Shown here: piece after piece, positions 42,870 through 51,255 of the stretch
How positions within the stretch are numbered: position 1 is the first letter of the stretch
Layout: each line of letters starts with the position of its first letter
NCBI RefSeq assembly: GCF_001625015.1
Contig: NZ_LVWJ02000019.1
Location: 186,001 to 250,000 of the forward strand
Direction of reading: 5' to 3'
Source: Lewinella sp. 4G2
Lineage (GTDB): Bacteria; Bacteroidota; Bacteroidia; Chitinophagales; Saprospiraceae
Length of the DNA stretch: 64,000 nt
Position numbers and translations under genes: made by a program
Notes under the pieces: model-generated
The model's input: only the letters and a program-made list of their open reading frames with translations
Told to the model about the DNA's origin: nothing
Databases searched by the model: none

Positions 42870-44651
42870 TCAGTCGTGGTGCAATTTGATCTCATTTTCC
42901 GGGATGGCGATCCCCATGCGGGCCATCAGCGCCGTCGCGTTGAAGCTGGTACAGACGCCGGGGTGGAGTTTGTAGTCAAAAACCAGGTCGTCCCCGCGGG
43001 TCTGTACTTCCATGGCGTAATTTTCTACGCGGCTACCGGGCTCGTTTTCCAGGGCGGCCAGTTCGAGGTCGTGGGTAGCAATGATGCCGGCGCCACTATC
43101 GCGAATCAACTGGCGGATGAGCGCGCGGGAGCCCGTGTGGCGGTCCCGGCTGTTCGTCCCCTTGAGGATTTCGTCCAGTAGGAAAAACACGTGTTGCTCC
43201 CGGTCCGCCACGCTTTTGATGATGGCTTGCAAGCGTTTCAGCTCCGCGTAAAAGGAGGAAGTTGATTCGCTTAGGTCATCCTGGGTACGCATGCTCGTCC
43301 AGACTTGCAGGGGGCGCTGCCGCAGGTGCCGGGCACAGACCGGAGCGCCCGCCTGCGCGAGCACCAGATTTATCCCGACCGTCCGCAACCAAGTGGACTT
43401 CCCCGCCATGTTGGACCCAGTAACGAGATGGATGTGCCCGTCCGTCCGCATATCGATATCGTTGGTGACCCGGCCGGCCGGATTGAGCAACGGGTGGCCC
43501 AGGCCGGTCGCCCGCAAAACGGGTTCCGTGCTGAACTCGGCGTCCACCCACTCGGGGTGGTTGAAACGGAGGTTGGCCCAACTCACCCAGGCGTCCACCC
43601 TGGCGATGGTATCGAGCCACCGTGGAAGGGCCTCCCGGTGGTCTTCGCGCCAGCCATCGAGCTTCGTCAACCACTGCATACTCCAGGCACCACCCAATTC
43701 CACCAGGATGGCGAAAGGGTTATTCCGGACGTCCAATTGGCTGATGTAATAGGACAGTTTTTTTAGTGCGGGAACGGAGCCACTTAGGTCCTCACTCACC
43801 CCTTCCCAGGTTTGGGCGTGGCCGAGGAGGTCGCCGTACTGCGCCAGCAACTCGCCCATCTTCGCGGTGTAGGCGTGCTCCGTGGCGATGGCATCACTGT
43901 ACTTTCGGAAGAGGAGGATGGCCGGCAGGAAGCCGAGCGCTCCCAGGTACCAGGGCGTCAGGAAAAACATCCCCACCAGGGAAGCTACCGTCAGGATTGG
44001 GATCAGGTACAGGAGGCTGCGGTCCAGCCCACTTTTTACGACGGGTTCCCGCGTCAGCCACTCCCGCAATCTGGTTTGGTGGCCGGTACTGTCTTCGAGG
44101 CCTTCCCCCAATGTTCTGAATTCTATACACCAGTCGGGGCGCTCCGCCAGGTCCTTGCTTTGCACCTGCGTCAGCGCCCGAACCTCCTCCGGTTGAGGAC
44201 TGAGCAAGGCCTCCGCCAGTAACTGCCGGCCCGGCGCCGTGACCGTGCGGTTGAGGAACTGGAAGAGGCTGTGGGGACCGAAAATATCGAGATCGAGCGC
44301 GTAGGGATGCTGCGGGTCGAGCAATTCGTCGCCCCCGTCAAACACCCGGAAGTCGTGGTTGAGGGCACCGATCTCGCGGTCCGCCAGCGTAGCTCGCGTC
44401 CGAGCGAGTTCGGCCGCGCGCTTCATGGCGTCGTGCTTTTTCACGAGGAAGTAAGCTTTGACTACAAAGATGGGCAGGGCGATGAAACCCAGTAAAAAAC
44501 TGTGGCCAAACGCCGCTACGACCACCACGAGCAGGGCCAGAATGACGACCAAACGGACGATGGCAAAGCGGTCGTAGGCCCGGCGCGCTTCGTCGTGCAG
44601 GGCGGTCTGCTCCCGCCGGAGGTCTTCGTAATAGGTTTTTGCTGGGGACAT
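42870..44651 (-). CDS. Membrane-anchored MutS-family ATPase
   Basis: 593 residues starting MSPAKTYYEDLRREQ. Two helices near the N terminus (about 29-60) and two near 215-250 anchor it. The C-terminal MutS ATPase has Walker A TGSNMAGKST, Walker B FFLLDEILKGTN and the signature STSSFYAELKRL. The mismatch-recognition domain of true MutS is missing. Such proteins are common in Bacteroidota, and their role is unknown. Residues 441-447 (RHLRQRP) are encoded by a 19-bp repeat copy. The ATG at 44690 is less likely because the usual N terminus starts at 44651. Confidence 0.88.
   Translation of the reverse strand: MSPAKTYYEDLRREQTALHDEARRAYDRFAIVRLVVILALLVVVVAAFGHSFLLGFIALPIFVVKAYFLVKKHDAMKRAAELARTRATLADREIGALNHDFRVFDGGDELLDPQHPYALDLDIFGPHSLFQFLNRTVTAPGRQLLAEALLSPQPEEVRALTQVQSKDLAERPDWCIEFRTLGEGLEDSTGHQTRLREWLTREPVVKSGLDRSLLYLIPILTVASLVGMFFLTPWYLGALGFLPAILLFRKYSDAIATEHAYTAKMGELLAQYGDLLGHAQTWEGVSEDLSGSVPALKKLSYYISQLDVRNNPFAILVELGGAWSMQWLTKLDGWREDHREALPRWLDTIARVDAWVSWANLRFNHPEWVDAEFSTEPVLRATGLGHPLLNPAGRVTNDIDMRTDGHIHLVTGSNMAGKSTWLRTVGINLVLAQAGAPVCARHLRQRPLQVWTSMRTQDDLSESTSSFYAELKRLQAIIKSVADREQHVFFLLDEILKGTNSRDRHTGSRALIRQLIRDSGAGIIATHDLELAALENEPGSRVENYAMEVQTRGDDLVFDYKLHPGVCTSFNATALMARMGIAIPENEIKLHHD
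43312..43330 (-). repeat. Dispersed 19-bp repeat, copy 7 (inside MutS-like gene)
   Basis: GGGCGCTGCCGCAGGTGCC lies between Walker A and the STSSF signature and is read in a different phase from the GTRGSA copies. It does not lengthen the protein noticeably, so it may be a chance or replacement match. Confidence 0.6.
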
Positions 44652-44719
44652 GAAAGCAAAGATAAACCCACGGGCGCAGCGGGTGCCCACGGTGAACGCC
44701 CGCTTGCCTATCTTTCGGC

Positions 44720-45802
44720 ATGCAATCCGACTACGTCATTCAGGTGGCTACCCCCTTCAGTACCGGCACCGGCGTGTACCTGCCCGACCTTGGCCTGGTA
44801 GTGACGAACGAACACGTAGTCCGCGACAATGCCAACGTGGTGATCGGCAGTAAATTGATCGAGGAGCAACTCGCCCCCGTAGTTTACCTGGATGCCTATT
44901 ACGACCTAGCCTTTCTGCGGCCAGCAACGCATATTGACCTGCCCGAACTAAAGATTGCCATCTCTCCTCCCGGAGTCGGGGAACCCGTCGTCGCCATCGG
45001 CCAACATTTCGGCCACTCCCTCCGGACGAGCAACGGTGAGGTGCTGGAACTCGGCCACGAACACCACGGCATTCCCTTCATCCTCCACGATGCCTGGCAG
45101 GAGGCCGCCCACAGTGGTGGACCACTTTTCAATGCCGCTGGCCACCTGGCCGGCATCAATATGTACGACATCCGCGAGGGGAAGGGCCGCGCCCTGAGCC
45201 TGCCGGCCAGCTTCCTGCGGGAGTGCCTGGACCGTTTTGCCGAAGGCGAGGGCAAGAGCGCCGCCCGTTGCTTTAACTGCCATAAAGTGGTGTTTGAGGT
45301 GATGATCAACCCCAAGGGCCACTGCCCGAATTGCGGGGAGGCCATCGTCCTGCCGGATATGTTGGAGGATTATTCCCCGACCGGCATCCCCGCCACCGTG
45401 GAAAAGATCATCACCCACGCTGGCCACGATGCCCGCCTGGCTCGCCGAGGCCCCAGCCTATGGAACATCCGCCAGGGCAGCGCCATCATCCAACTGGCTT
45501 ACCATGAGGATAGCGGCTTGGTCACGGGAGACGCTTATCTATGCTCGTTGCCGGACCTTCCTTCAGCGGAACTTTTCGAATTCCTACTCAAGGAAAACTT
45601 TAAACTGGAGCAACTCACCTTCAGCACCTACGGCCGCGACATCATCCTGAGCCTCCTTATTTACGACCGGTACCTGACGGCGGAAACGGCCCTTCCCCGC
45701 TTCGAGCACCTCTTCGAACGGGCGGATCACTACGATAATATTCTCGTAGATCGCTACGGTGCCGAGTGGTTACCCGGCGGCGCGACGGTGATCAGCGACT
45801 AA
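44720..45802 (+). CDS. Trypsin-like protease fused to zinc ribbon and YbjN-like domain
   Basis: 360 residues. The N-terminal serine protease fold has His32 (TNEHVV), Asp62 (YYDLAFL) and Ser132 (HSGGPLF). Residues 194-215 form a zinc ribbon with CxxC pairs (CFNC and CPNC). The C terminus (about 245-350) resembles the YbjN/secretion-chaperone fold (SAIIQLAYHEDSGLVTGDAYLCSLP). It has no signal peptide, so a cytoplasmic protease or sensor is implied. It is divergent from the MutS-like gene and overlaps the converging hydrolase gene by 4 bp. Confidence 0.75.
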   Translation: MQSDYVIQVATPFSTGTGVYLPDLGLVVTNEHVVRDNANVVIGSKLIEEQLAPVVYLDAYYDLAFLRPATHIDLPELKIAISPPGVGEPVVAIGQHFGHSLRTSNGEVLELGHEHHGIPFILHDAWQEAAHSGGPLFNAAGHLAGINMYDIREGKGRALSLPASFLRECLDRFAEGEGKSAARCFNCHKVVFEVMINPKGHCPNCGEAIVLPDMLEDYSPTGIPATVEKIITHAGHDARLARRGPSLWNIRQGSAIIQLAYHEDSGLVTGDAYLCSLPDLPSAELFEFLLKENFKLEQLTFSTYGRDIILSLLIYDRYLTAETALPRFEHLFERADHYDNILVDRYGAEWLPGGATVISD

Positions 45803-46578
45803 CCGACCTTAATAAATTCTTCCACGGTTTCCCGCGCTACGCCGCCGAACATCCAGCGGCCGGCGTCCAGGTGTCGCCCCCCTTCGAGGTATTCCAGGTC
45901 GGCTTGGTGGCCCAGGGCCCGCAGTTTTTCCAGGAAGACTTCCGAATGGGCGGGGGCGACCACCGGGTCGATCGTCCCATGCAGGAGTTGCCACCGCAAA
46001 GGGTGTTCCGGGTGGGGTGGCTGGACGACCTGAATGGCATCCACATCCGCGTAGCGCGGCAGCAAGAAACGACCACTCCGCAGCAGGCCGAGGGATAAGG
46101 GGCCGGCACAGAGTAATGCCCGTTCGGGCGCAGCGGACCATCCTGCTCGTAACCAGCGTTTTGGCTGGGTAGCCAGGACGGCCGCGAGATGAGCACCGGC
46201 GCTGATTCCGCCGACGTGTACTATCGCTTCCGGACCGGCTTTGTTAGCAAAATGAGACACGGCGCTCCAACAATCCTCCACGATCCGGTGCAGCCCCACC
46301 ATTGGTGGCCGCCGGTAGCTGGGTAGCACTACGGTGAACCCCTCCCGTAGCCAGGGAATGGCCGCCGGGGTAAAGGTCTCCGGTTTACCGAAGGTCCAGG
46401 CGCCCCCGTGAAAGTAGAAGGCGTAGCGGCCGGGCCGGCGCAGAGTTTCGTCGCGGTTCCGTACCACGATCGCGTATTGCCGCCAGTGTGGCCCATAGGC
46501 GACCTTGGTTTGGTGCACATCCATCGTAGCCTGCGCTTCGCGGCATTTTGCCCAGTAGCGGGGGAGGTTCAGGAGCAT
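45799..46578 (-). CDS. Alpha/beta hydrolase (esterase/lipase type)
   Basis: 259 residues. The oxyanion motif is FYFHGGAWTFG and the nucleophile elbow is GGISAGAH. The acid (HGTIDPVVAP) and the histidine (GGRHLDAG) appear in the expected order. It resembles BD-FAE/carboxylesterase type hydrolases acting on small esters or acetylated sugars. No signal peptide is seen. It is convergent with and overlaps the protease gene. Confidence 0.8.
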   Translation of the reverse strand: MLLNLPRYWAKCREAQATMDVHQTKVAYGPHWRQYAIVVRNRDETLRRPGRYAFYFHGGAWTFGKPETFTPAAIPWLREGFTVVLPSYRRPPMVGLHRIVEDCWSAVSHFANKAGPEAIVHVGGISAGAHLAAVLATQPKRWLRAGWSAAPERALLCAGPLSLGLLRSGRFLLPRYADVDAIQVVQPPHPEHPLRWQLLHGTIDPVVAPAHSEVFLEKLRALGHQADLEYLEGGRHLDAGRWMFGGVARETVEEFIKVG

Positions 46579-46618
46579 GGAGTGGGTTAGATGAGTCCTT
46601 ACAATGCCTAAGCGCAGG

Positions 46619-48271
46619 TTAGGGTTCCCGCACGTAAAAGGAGAAACCTCCTTCCGAACGGAGCAGGATGGCGTCGGGCACCTCGCGAAGCACTTGTTCC
46701 GTCACGCGCAACGGGCTGGCAAAAAAGAGCGGCTTGGTGATCTTTTCGTGGAAGCGGCACTGTCGCTCCTGGCAACCTTCCGCGTACCGGTCCGGCGGCA
46801 GTTCCGCGAAATAGTAGTGGGCGTAGGACTTGTAGTAGGCCGTCCCGACGTAGACATCCCGTCCCGCCAGTTGCCGAAAAAATTGGGTCGGTGCGCCCTG
46901 GCTGTAAGTCTGCACGCGGGGGACGATAGTATATAAGGATGTCAGTAGTAGCAGCGGCGTCAGGAACAAGAGGGCGCTGCCGCGGGTGCCAAGTAATCGG
47001 GACCGGGCCGCGGCAGTGTTAGGACCGGCCCTCCGACCGAGGACCCACCACGCTACTATGCCGGCCACGCCCACGATGGCGGGAAGGAAGGTGTACCAGG
47101 GCCATTCAACATTGAGCTCCAGCCGGGATACCAGCTCAGCATCTTCGACAAAATGGATCCATTGCGGCACGGTCTGCCCGAGGGTCGGTACGGCGATTGC
47201 AATGATGGTGTACAGTAGCCAGGTTCCTAGCAAGCCGGTTGCCACGGCCCTGCGCCAACCTTTGATCAGGATGCCTTCCCCCAGGGCACGGGCGGCGAAC
47301 CAAGCCAGCGGGAAATAACACAAACTGGAGTAGTGCACGATCTTGGTGTTGACGATCGAAAAGAGGATCAGGACAATCCAAAAGAGTGCGCGCATCCCCC
47401 GGTCCGTGGCGGAGGCAAAGACTTGGCGCCGAAACAGGGCCGGCAGGGCCAACCAGGCCGCCGGGAAACAACCCAGTAACAGGACGATGACGTGATAACC
47501 GGGGAATCCACCGTGGCCGGCATCCTCCCGCAAAAAGAGTCGCCACTGGTAGGTGATGAATTCCCGGGCAAAAACGCCCCCGTCCTGTTGCCAGACCAAG
47601 CCTACCCAAATGGCCATCGGAAGCAGCGCTAGGAGGCCCGCCGCACCGTACGCCAACAGCCGCCGGGGACGGTCTTGAGGCTGGCTAACGAGGAGGACGC
47701 TCCACAGTAAAGCAGCAATCAGCAGAGCGACGGGACCTTTAGTGAGCACCGCCAGCCCCAGGAAGAGGCCACCCTGGCAGATGGCCCTCCAGCCACTTGG
47801 CTGGCCCCGGTGGCTTGGCCACAGACCCAGTAAAATGAACAGATTGTACCAGGGGTCGATGATTCCAGACTGAAAATAGAGCAGTGGCAGGAGGCTCCCG
47901 CCGAGTAGCCACGGCCAGGATTCACTGCCTTTGGGCCGCGCGCGCCGTCCCCATCTGGCGAGCAGGATGATGGTGATCACTCCGGCAATAAGATTGGGAA
48001 AGCGGGCGCCACGTGGTGAAGCTCCAAAAATTTTTGTGCAGAAGGCCTGCATCCAGAAAAAAAGTGGGGGCTTTTCGTGGAAGGGCGCGTAGTTGATCTG
48101 TGGTGCCAGAAAGTTGCCGGACCGGCTCATTTCCCGGCTTACTTCGGCGAAGTTGAGCTCGTCCCAATCAAAGAGGTAGAGTTGGTTCGTCCCCAAAAAA
48201 CAGAGGCCCGCAACTACGGGAAGTAGGCTGGCCAACTGAAGGGGCAAATTGCGTGGTAAGGGGCGGCTCAC
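46619..48271 (-). CDS. GT39/ArnT-like membrane glycosyltransferase
   Basis: 550 residues with 10-12 hydrophobic helices. The N-terminal periplasmic loop FDWDELNFAEVSREM carries the acidic residues of the PMT/ArnT family, followed by FHEKPPLFFWMQA. It probably transfers a sugar from a polyprenyl phosphate donor to lipid or protein outside the inner membrane; a DPM-type synthase at 50362 could make the donor. Residues 428-433 (GTRGSA) come from a 19-bp repeat copy in the loop before the helix ALLFLTPLLLLT. Confidence 0.85.
   Translation of the reverse strand: MSRPLPRNLPLQLASLLPVVAGLCFLGTNQLYLFDWDELNFAEVSREMSRSGNFLAPQINYAPFHEKPPLFFWMQAFCTKIFGASPRGARFPNLIAGVITIILLARWGRRARPKGSESWPWLLGGSLLPLLYFQSGIIDPWYNLFILLGLWPSHRGQPSGWRAICQGGLFLGLAVLTKGPVALLIAALLWSVLLVSQPQDRPRRLLAYGAAGLLALLPMAIWVGLVWQQDGGVFAREFITYQWRLFLREDAGHGGFPGYHVIVLLLGCFPAAWLALPALFRRQVFASATDRGMRALFWIVLILFSIVNTKIVHYSSLCYFPLAWFAARALGEGILIKGWRRAVATGLLGTWLLYTIIAIAVPTLGQTVPQWIHFVEDAELVSRLELNVEWPWYTFLPAIVGVAGIVAWWVLGRRAGPNTAAARSRLLGTRGSALLFLTPLLLLTSLYTIVPRVQTYSQGAPTQFFRQLAGRDVYVGTAYYKSYAHYYFAELPPDRYAEGCQERQCRFHEKITKPLFFASPLRVTEQVLREVPDAILLRSEGGFSFYVREP
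46972..46990 (-). repeat. Dispersed 19-bp repeat, copy 8 (inside GT39 gene)
   Basis: GGGCGCTGCCGCGGGTGCC. On the coding strand it reads GTRGSA at residues 428-433. Confidence 0.8.
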
Positions 48272-48388
48272 GGGAAGCGCAATTTACGGATAAGTAGTAC
48301 AAGTCACGGGAACCGAAAACGGTTTAAAAAACCTGACGAAAAAACGTCATATAAGTTGCAGTTAATCAGCAAATCTCTTGATAGCTTG

Positions 48389-48396
48389 TATATTTG
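48389..48396 (+). promoter_or_regulatory. -7 box TATATTTG for the OmpA gene
   Basis: TAnnTTTG match 77 nt before the start codon. The -33 region is unclear. Confidence 0.5.
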
Positions 48397-48472
48397 TAGT
48401 GAACATAGGCACTGGTTTGCCTCTTGTATAATGGTAACTTTCAAATAAACTTTACAAATCAACAGTTCTCCT

Positions 48473-49582
48473 ATGAGATTATCTCTTACACTTTTTGCAG
48501 CTCTTGCCATTGGCGCGACCAGCGTCCAGGCTCAGCAGCTCCCCTCTAATCCTGATCCGAACAAGTGTTACGTTCGCTGTGTAACGCCTGACGTTTACCA
48601 GACCGAAACCGTTCGCGTTCAAACTCGCCCTGCTTACAAGCGCCTTAGCGTAGTTCCTGCTACCTACCGCACCGTAACTGAGCGTGTACTCTCCAAAGAA
48701 GGTTACAAGCGTTACGAATTCGTTCCCGCTACCTTCCGCACCGAAACCGTTACTTACCAGTCTCAGGCACCCGCCAAGAGCATGAGCGTCCAGCCTGCTT
48801 CTTTCGCTGATGCTAGCGAGCGCGTACTCATCAAGCCAGAAGTCAGCAAGTGGGAAACTACTGCTTACGAAGGTTGTGAGTCTGACGATCCTAACGACTG
48901 TCAGGTACTGTGTTACCGCACCTACGAAGCTGAGTACCGTACCGTTCCCGTTCAGCGCCTCGCTAACGACGCCGGTTCTACCTCTTCCGAAGTTCCCGGT
49001 AGCAACTCTACTTACACCAAGCAAGTAGTAGCCACGCCAGCACAGGTCCGTGAGATCGACGTTGAGCCTCAGTACGAGACCATCACCAAGCGTGTCGTCG
49101 ACCAGCCTGCTTCTGTAACTACTCAAACTGTAGAAGCTGAGTACACGACCATCACCAAGGAAGTACTTGCTTCCAAGGGTGGTCTGAGCAGCTACGAAGA
49201 GATCGACTGTGAGTTAACCAGCTACAGCGTTCTTCCTATCCAGTACGAACTGGGTTCTGCTGCCATCACTGCTTCTAGCCGCCGCGTCATCGACGATCGC
49301 CTGTTGAACCTCCTCCGTGAGCGTCCCAACATCCGCATCCAGCTGAACGCCCACACCGACAGCCGTGGTTCTGCCGCTTCTAACCAAGACCTCTCTGAGC
49401 GCCGCGCCAAGTCCGTTGCTGACTACCTCGTTAGCCGTGGCATCAACCGCCAGCGCCTCGTAACCCGTGGTTACGGTGAGAGCCAGTTGAAGAACCGTTG
49501 CGCCGACGGCGTAAACTGCTCCGAAGCTGAGCACCAGGTTAACCGCCGCACGGAGTTCCGTGTACTTAACATGGACATGTAA
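48473..49582 (+). CDS. OmpA-family outer-membrane protein with repeated N-terminal domain
   Basis: 369 residues. The signal peptide ends at VQAQ. Residues 45-235 hold internal repeats (VVPATYRTVTERVL, FVPATFRTETVTY, VQPASFADASERVL, VEPQYETITKRVV, VEAEYTTITKEVL). Residues 250-369 are an OmpA peptidoglycan-binding domain (LNAHTDSRGSAASNQDLSERRAKSVADYL). Codon choice differs from most neighbours, with many T-ending codons such as CGT, GCT and GTT, a sign of high expression. It has its own promoter and terminator. Confidence 0.9.
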   Translation: MRLSLTLFAALAIGATSVQAQQLPSNPDPNKCYVRCVTPDVYQTETVRVQTRPAYKRLSVVPATYRTVTERVLSKEGYKRYEFVPATFRTETVTYQSQAPAKSMSVQPASFADASERVLIKPEVSKWETTAYEGCESDDPNDCQVLCYRTYEAEYRTVPVQRLANDAGSTSSEVPGSNSTYTKQVVATPAQVREIDVEPQYETITKRVVDQPASVTTQTVEAEYTTITKEVLASKGGLSSYEEIDCELTSYSVLPIQYELGSAAITASSRRVIDDRLLNLLRERPNIRIQLNAHTDSRGSAASNQDLSERRAKSVADYLVSRGINRQRLVTRGYGESQLKNRCADGVNCSEAEHQVNRRTEFRVLNMDM

Positions 49583-49627
49583 TTCAGTTACCACCGCGGT
49601 TTCTCATGAAATCGCCTATGTTCAATG

Positions 49628-49672
49628 AAAAGCCCCCAGCCTCTTTGCGAGGTTGGGGGTTTTTCTTTTTGG
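49628..49672 (+). terminator. Strong intrinsic terminator of the OmpA gene
   Basis: CCCCCAGCCTC and GAGGTTGGGGG form the stem, followed by TTTTTCTTTTT. Confidence 0.85.
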
Positions 49673-49706
49673 GACGTTAGATGTTGGATTTTAGATTTTG
49701 AGACGG
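49671..49706 (-). repeat. Heptamer tract (reverse of TCTAAAA units)
   Basis: GACGTTA GATGTTG GATTTTA GATTTTG AGACGG directly after the OmpA terminator. Confidence 0.65.
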
Positions 49707-50030
49707 AATACCTTGAGCCTACTCCAGGTACGTCGACCTTTAGGTCGACGCCTGAGACGTCTCACGTTCATTTGTTCTTCTCGGCTCCTGGTTCCAGACC
49801 GGGTTGCTCTAGATTTCCAGGTAATTCTTTCCAGTCTAGCACATCTTTTGTGACCACCACGCAGTAGCAGCGAAGCGCAATGAAGCGAAAGTCTTGTCCT
49901 ATGACCATGGCTTAACGCGATTTGTTAATGGCTCGCGAGCTCCAGGTCGGGTTTGATGGGTTTAAATCTTGATAATTTTTCTTCTCTACCACTTCTTTTG
50001 TAGCCAAAAGAAGCAAAAGCTTTGTCCTGT

Positions 50031-50210
50031 GCAGGTGGCTTAACGCAAAATTTCTTCGGATTGCCTAAACGCTGCAAACTCGCTCAACGATCTGTTTTTC
50101 AATCTCCATCTTCAGTCTGCATTATACTTCGGTTCTAATCATCAACAGCATCAGCTCGAACAGTGCAGCGTTCTTAACGCCAATCCGAAGAAATTTTACT
50201 ACCACCTGCA
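50031..50210. repeat. 180-bp nested inverted-repeat element
   Basis: GCAGGTGG/CCACCTGC, then AAAATTTCTTCGGATTG at 50047-50063 with its exact complement at 50181-50197, then AACGCTGCA/TGCAGCGTT pair as one long hairpin. The middle is not palindromic. The rest of the gap 49707-50361 holds no gene. Confidence 0.7.
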
Positions 50211-50265
50211 AGGGACGGATTAACCACCACGAGCCATAACCATTACCACGGCTCAAGGTATCCCG

Positions 50266-50290
50266 TCTAAAATCTAACGTTTAAAATCCC
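50266..50290 (+). repeat. Heptamer tract (TCTAAAA units)
   Basis: TCTAAAA TCTAACG TTTAAAA TCCC. Confidence 0.6.
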
Positions 50291-50361
50291 TCACTTAAAA
50301 TCATTACTACGATCAAGGGACGAATTGACTACTGCGAAATTTAACCGTCGCGTAGATCCAC

Positions 50362-51078
50362 CTAACTGCCAAATCGCAAACTCAAAACCCCCTTGATCGC
50401 CTCCTTCACGATCGAACCGTGCATTTTACTCGCACCCAGCACCCGATCGGTAAACGTGATGGGGACTTCCACGATCTTGTAGCCCAACTTCCACGCCGTG
50501 TGCTTCATCTCGATCTGAAAGGCGTACCCGATAAACCGGACGGCGTCGAAATCAATGGCCTCCAGCACCGGGCGGGTGTAGCACATGAAACCGGCGGTGG
50601 GGTCCTTGACGGGCATCCAGGTGATGGCGCGGACGTACACGGAAGCGCCGTAGGAAAGGAAGCGCCGGTCAAACGGCCAATTCTCTACCCCTCCGCCGGA
50701 GGTGTAGCGGGAACCAACGGAAACGTCTCCCCCACCGGTATGGCAAGCATCGCGCAGGCGTAGCAGATCTTTCGGGTTGTGGCTGAAGTCGGCGTCCATC
50801 TCAAAGAAATAGGCGTAGTCGGCGGATTTTTTCAATCCCCAGCGGAAGCCGTCGAGGTAGGCCGTGCCGAGACCCAGTTTTCCGGCGCGTTCCAGCAGGT
50901 GAAGGCGGCCGTCAAATTCTTCTTGCAGCTGGCGAATGATGTTAGCCGTACCGTCGGGGGAACCATCATCTACGATGAGTAGGTGGAAGGGGAAGGGCAG
51001 CCCAAAGACGGTACGTACCATCTTTTCAATGTTTTCCTTTTCGTTGTAGGTAGGAATAATGACCAGGCTGTCGCTCAA
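50362..51078 (-). CDS. Polyprenol-phosphate mannose synthase-like glycosyltransferase (GT2)
   Basis: 238 residues from a TTG start that gives (M)SDSLVIIPTYNEKENIEKM, the usual N terminus of bacterial DPM1-like enzymes. GT-A motifs are LLIVDDGSPDGT and FFEMDADFSHNP, and the C-terminal EVPITFTDRVLGASKM is family-specific. It transfers mannose or a similar sugar to polyprenyl phosphate, providing a donor for GT39-type enzymes. The frame is open to 51261, but the extra residues have no family match and overlap the divergent gene. Confidence 0.85.
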   Translation of the reverse strand: MSDSLVIIPTYNEKENIEKMVRTVFGLPFPFHLLIVDDGSPDGTANIIRQLQEEFDGRLHLLERAGKLGLGTAYLDGFRWGLKKSADYAYFFEMDADFSHNPKDLLRLRDACHTGGGDVSVGSRYTSGGGVENWPFDRRFLSYGASVYVRAITWMPVKDPTAGFMCYTRPVLEAIDFDAVRFIGYAFQIEMKHTAWKLGYKIVEVPITFTDRVLGASKMHGSIVKEAIKGVLSLRFGS

Positions 51079-51255
51079 GGGAAAGTACTTTAAACTAATT
51101 GGGGTAAAGATACTAGCGCAAGCGGGAATACAGCATAGGCCCTCCCCTACCAATTCTACTAGCCACCAATGCCATTTGGGCCTGCCGTTCGTCGCCGGCT
51201 TACCCCTTTCGGGATGGGCCAGACGAAGTCCACCAAATCTTCGTTCTTTGTCCCT

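Noticed and set aside
44669-44687. Twelfth copy of the 19-bp repeat (CGGGCGCAGCGGGTGCCCA)
   Set aside because: Three to four bases of the core are missing; it may be a decayed copy but cannot be counted.
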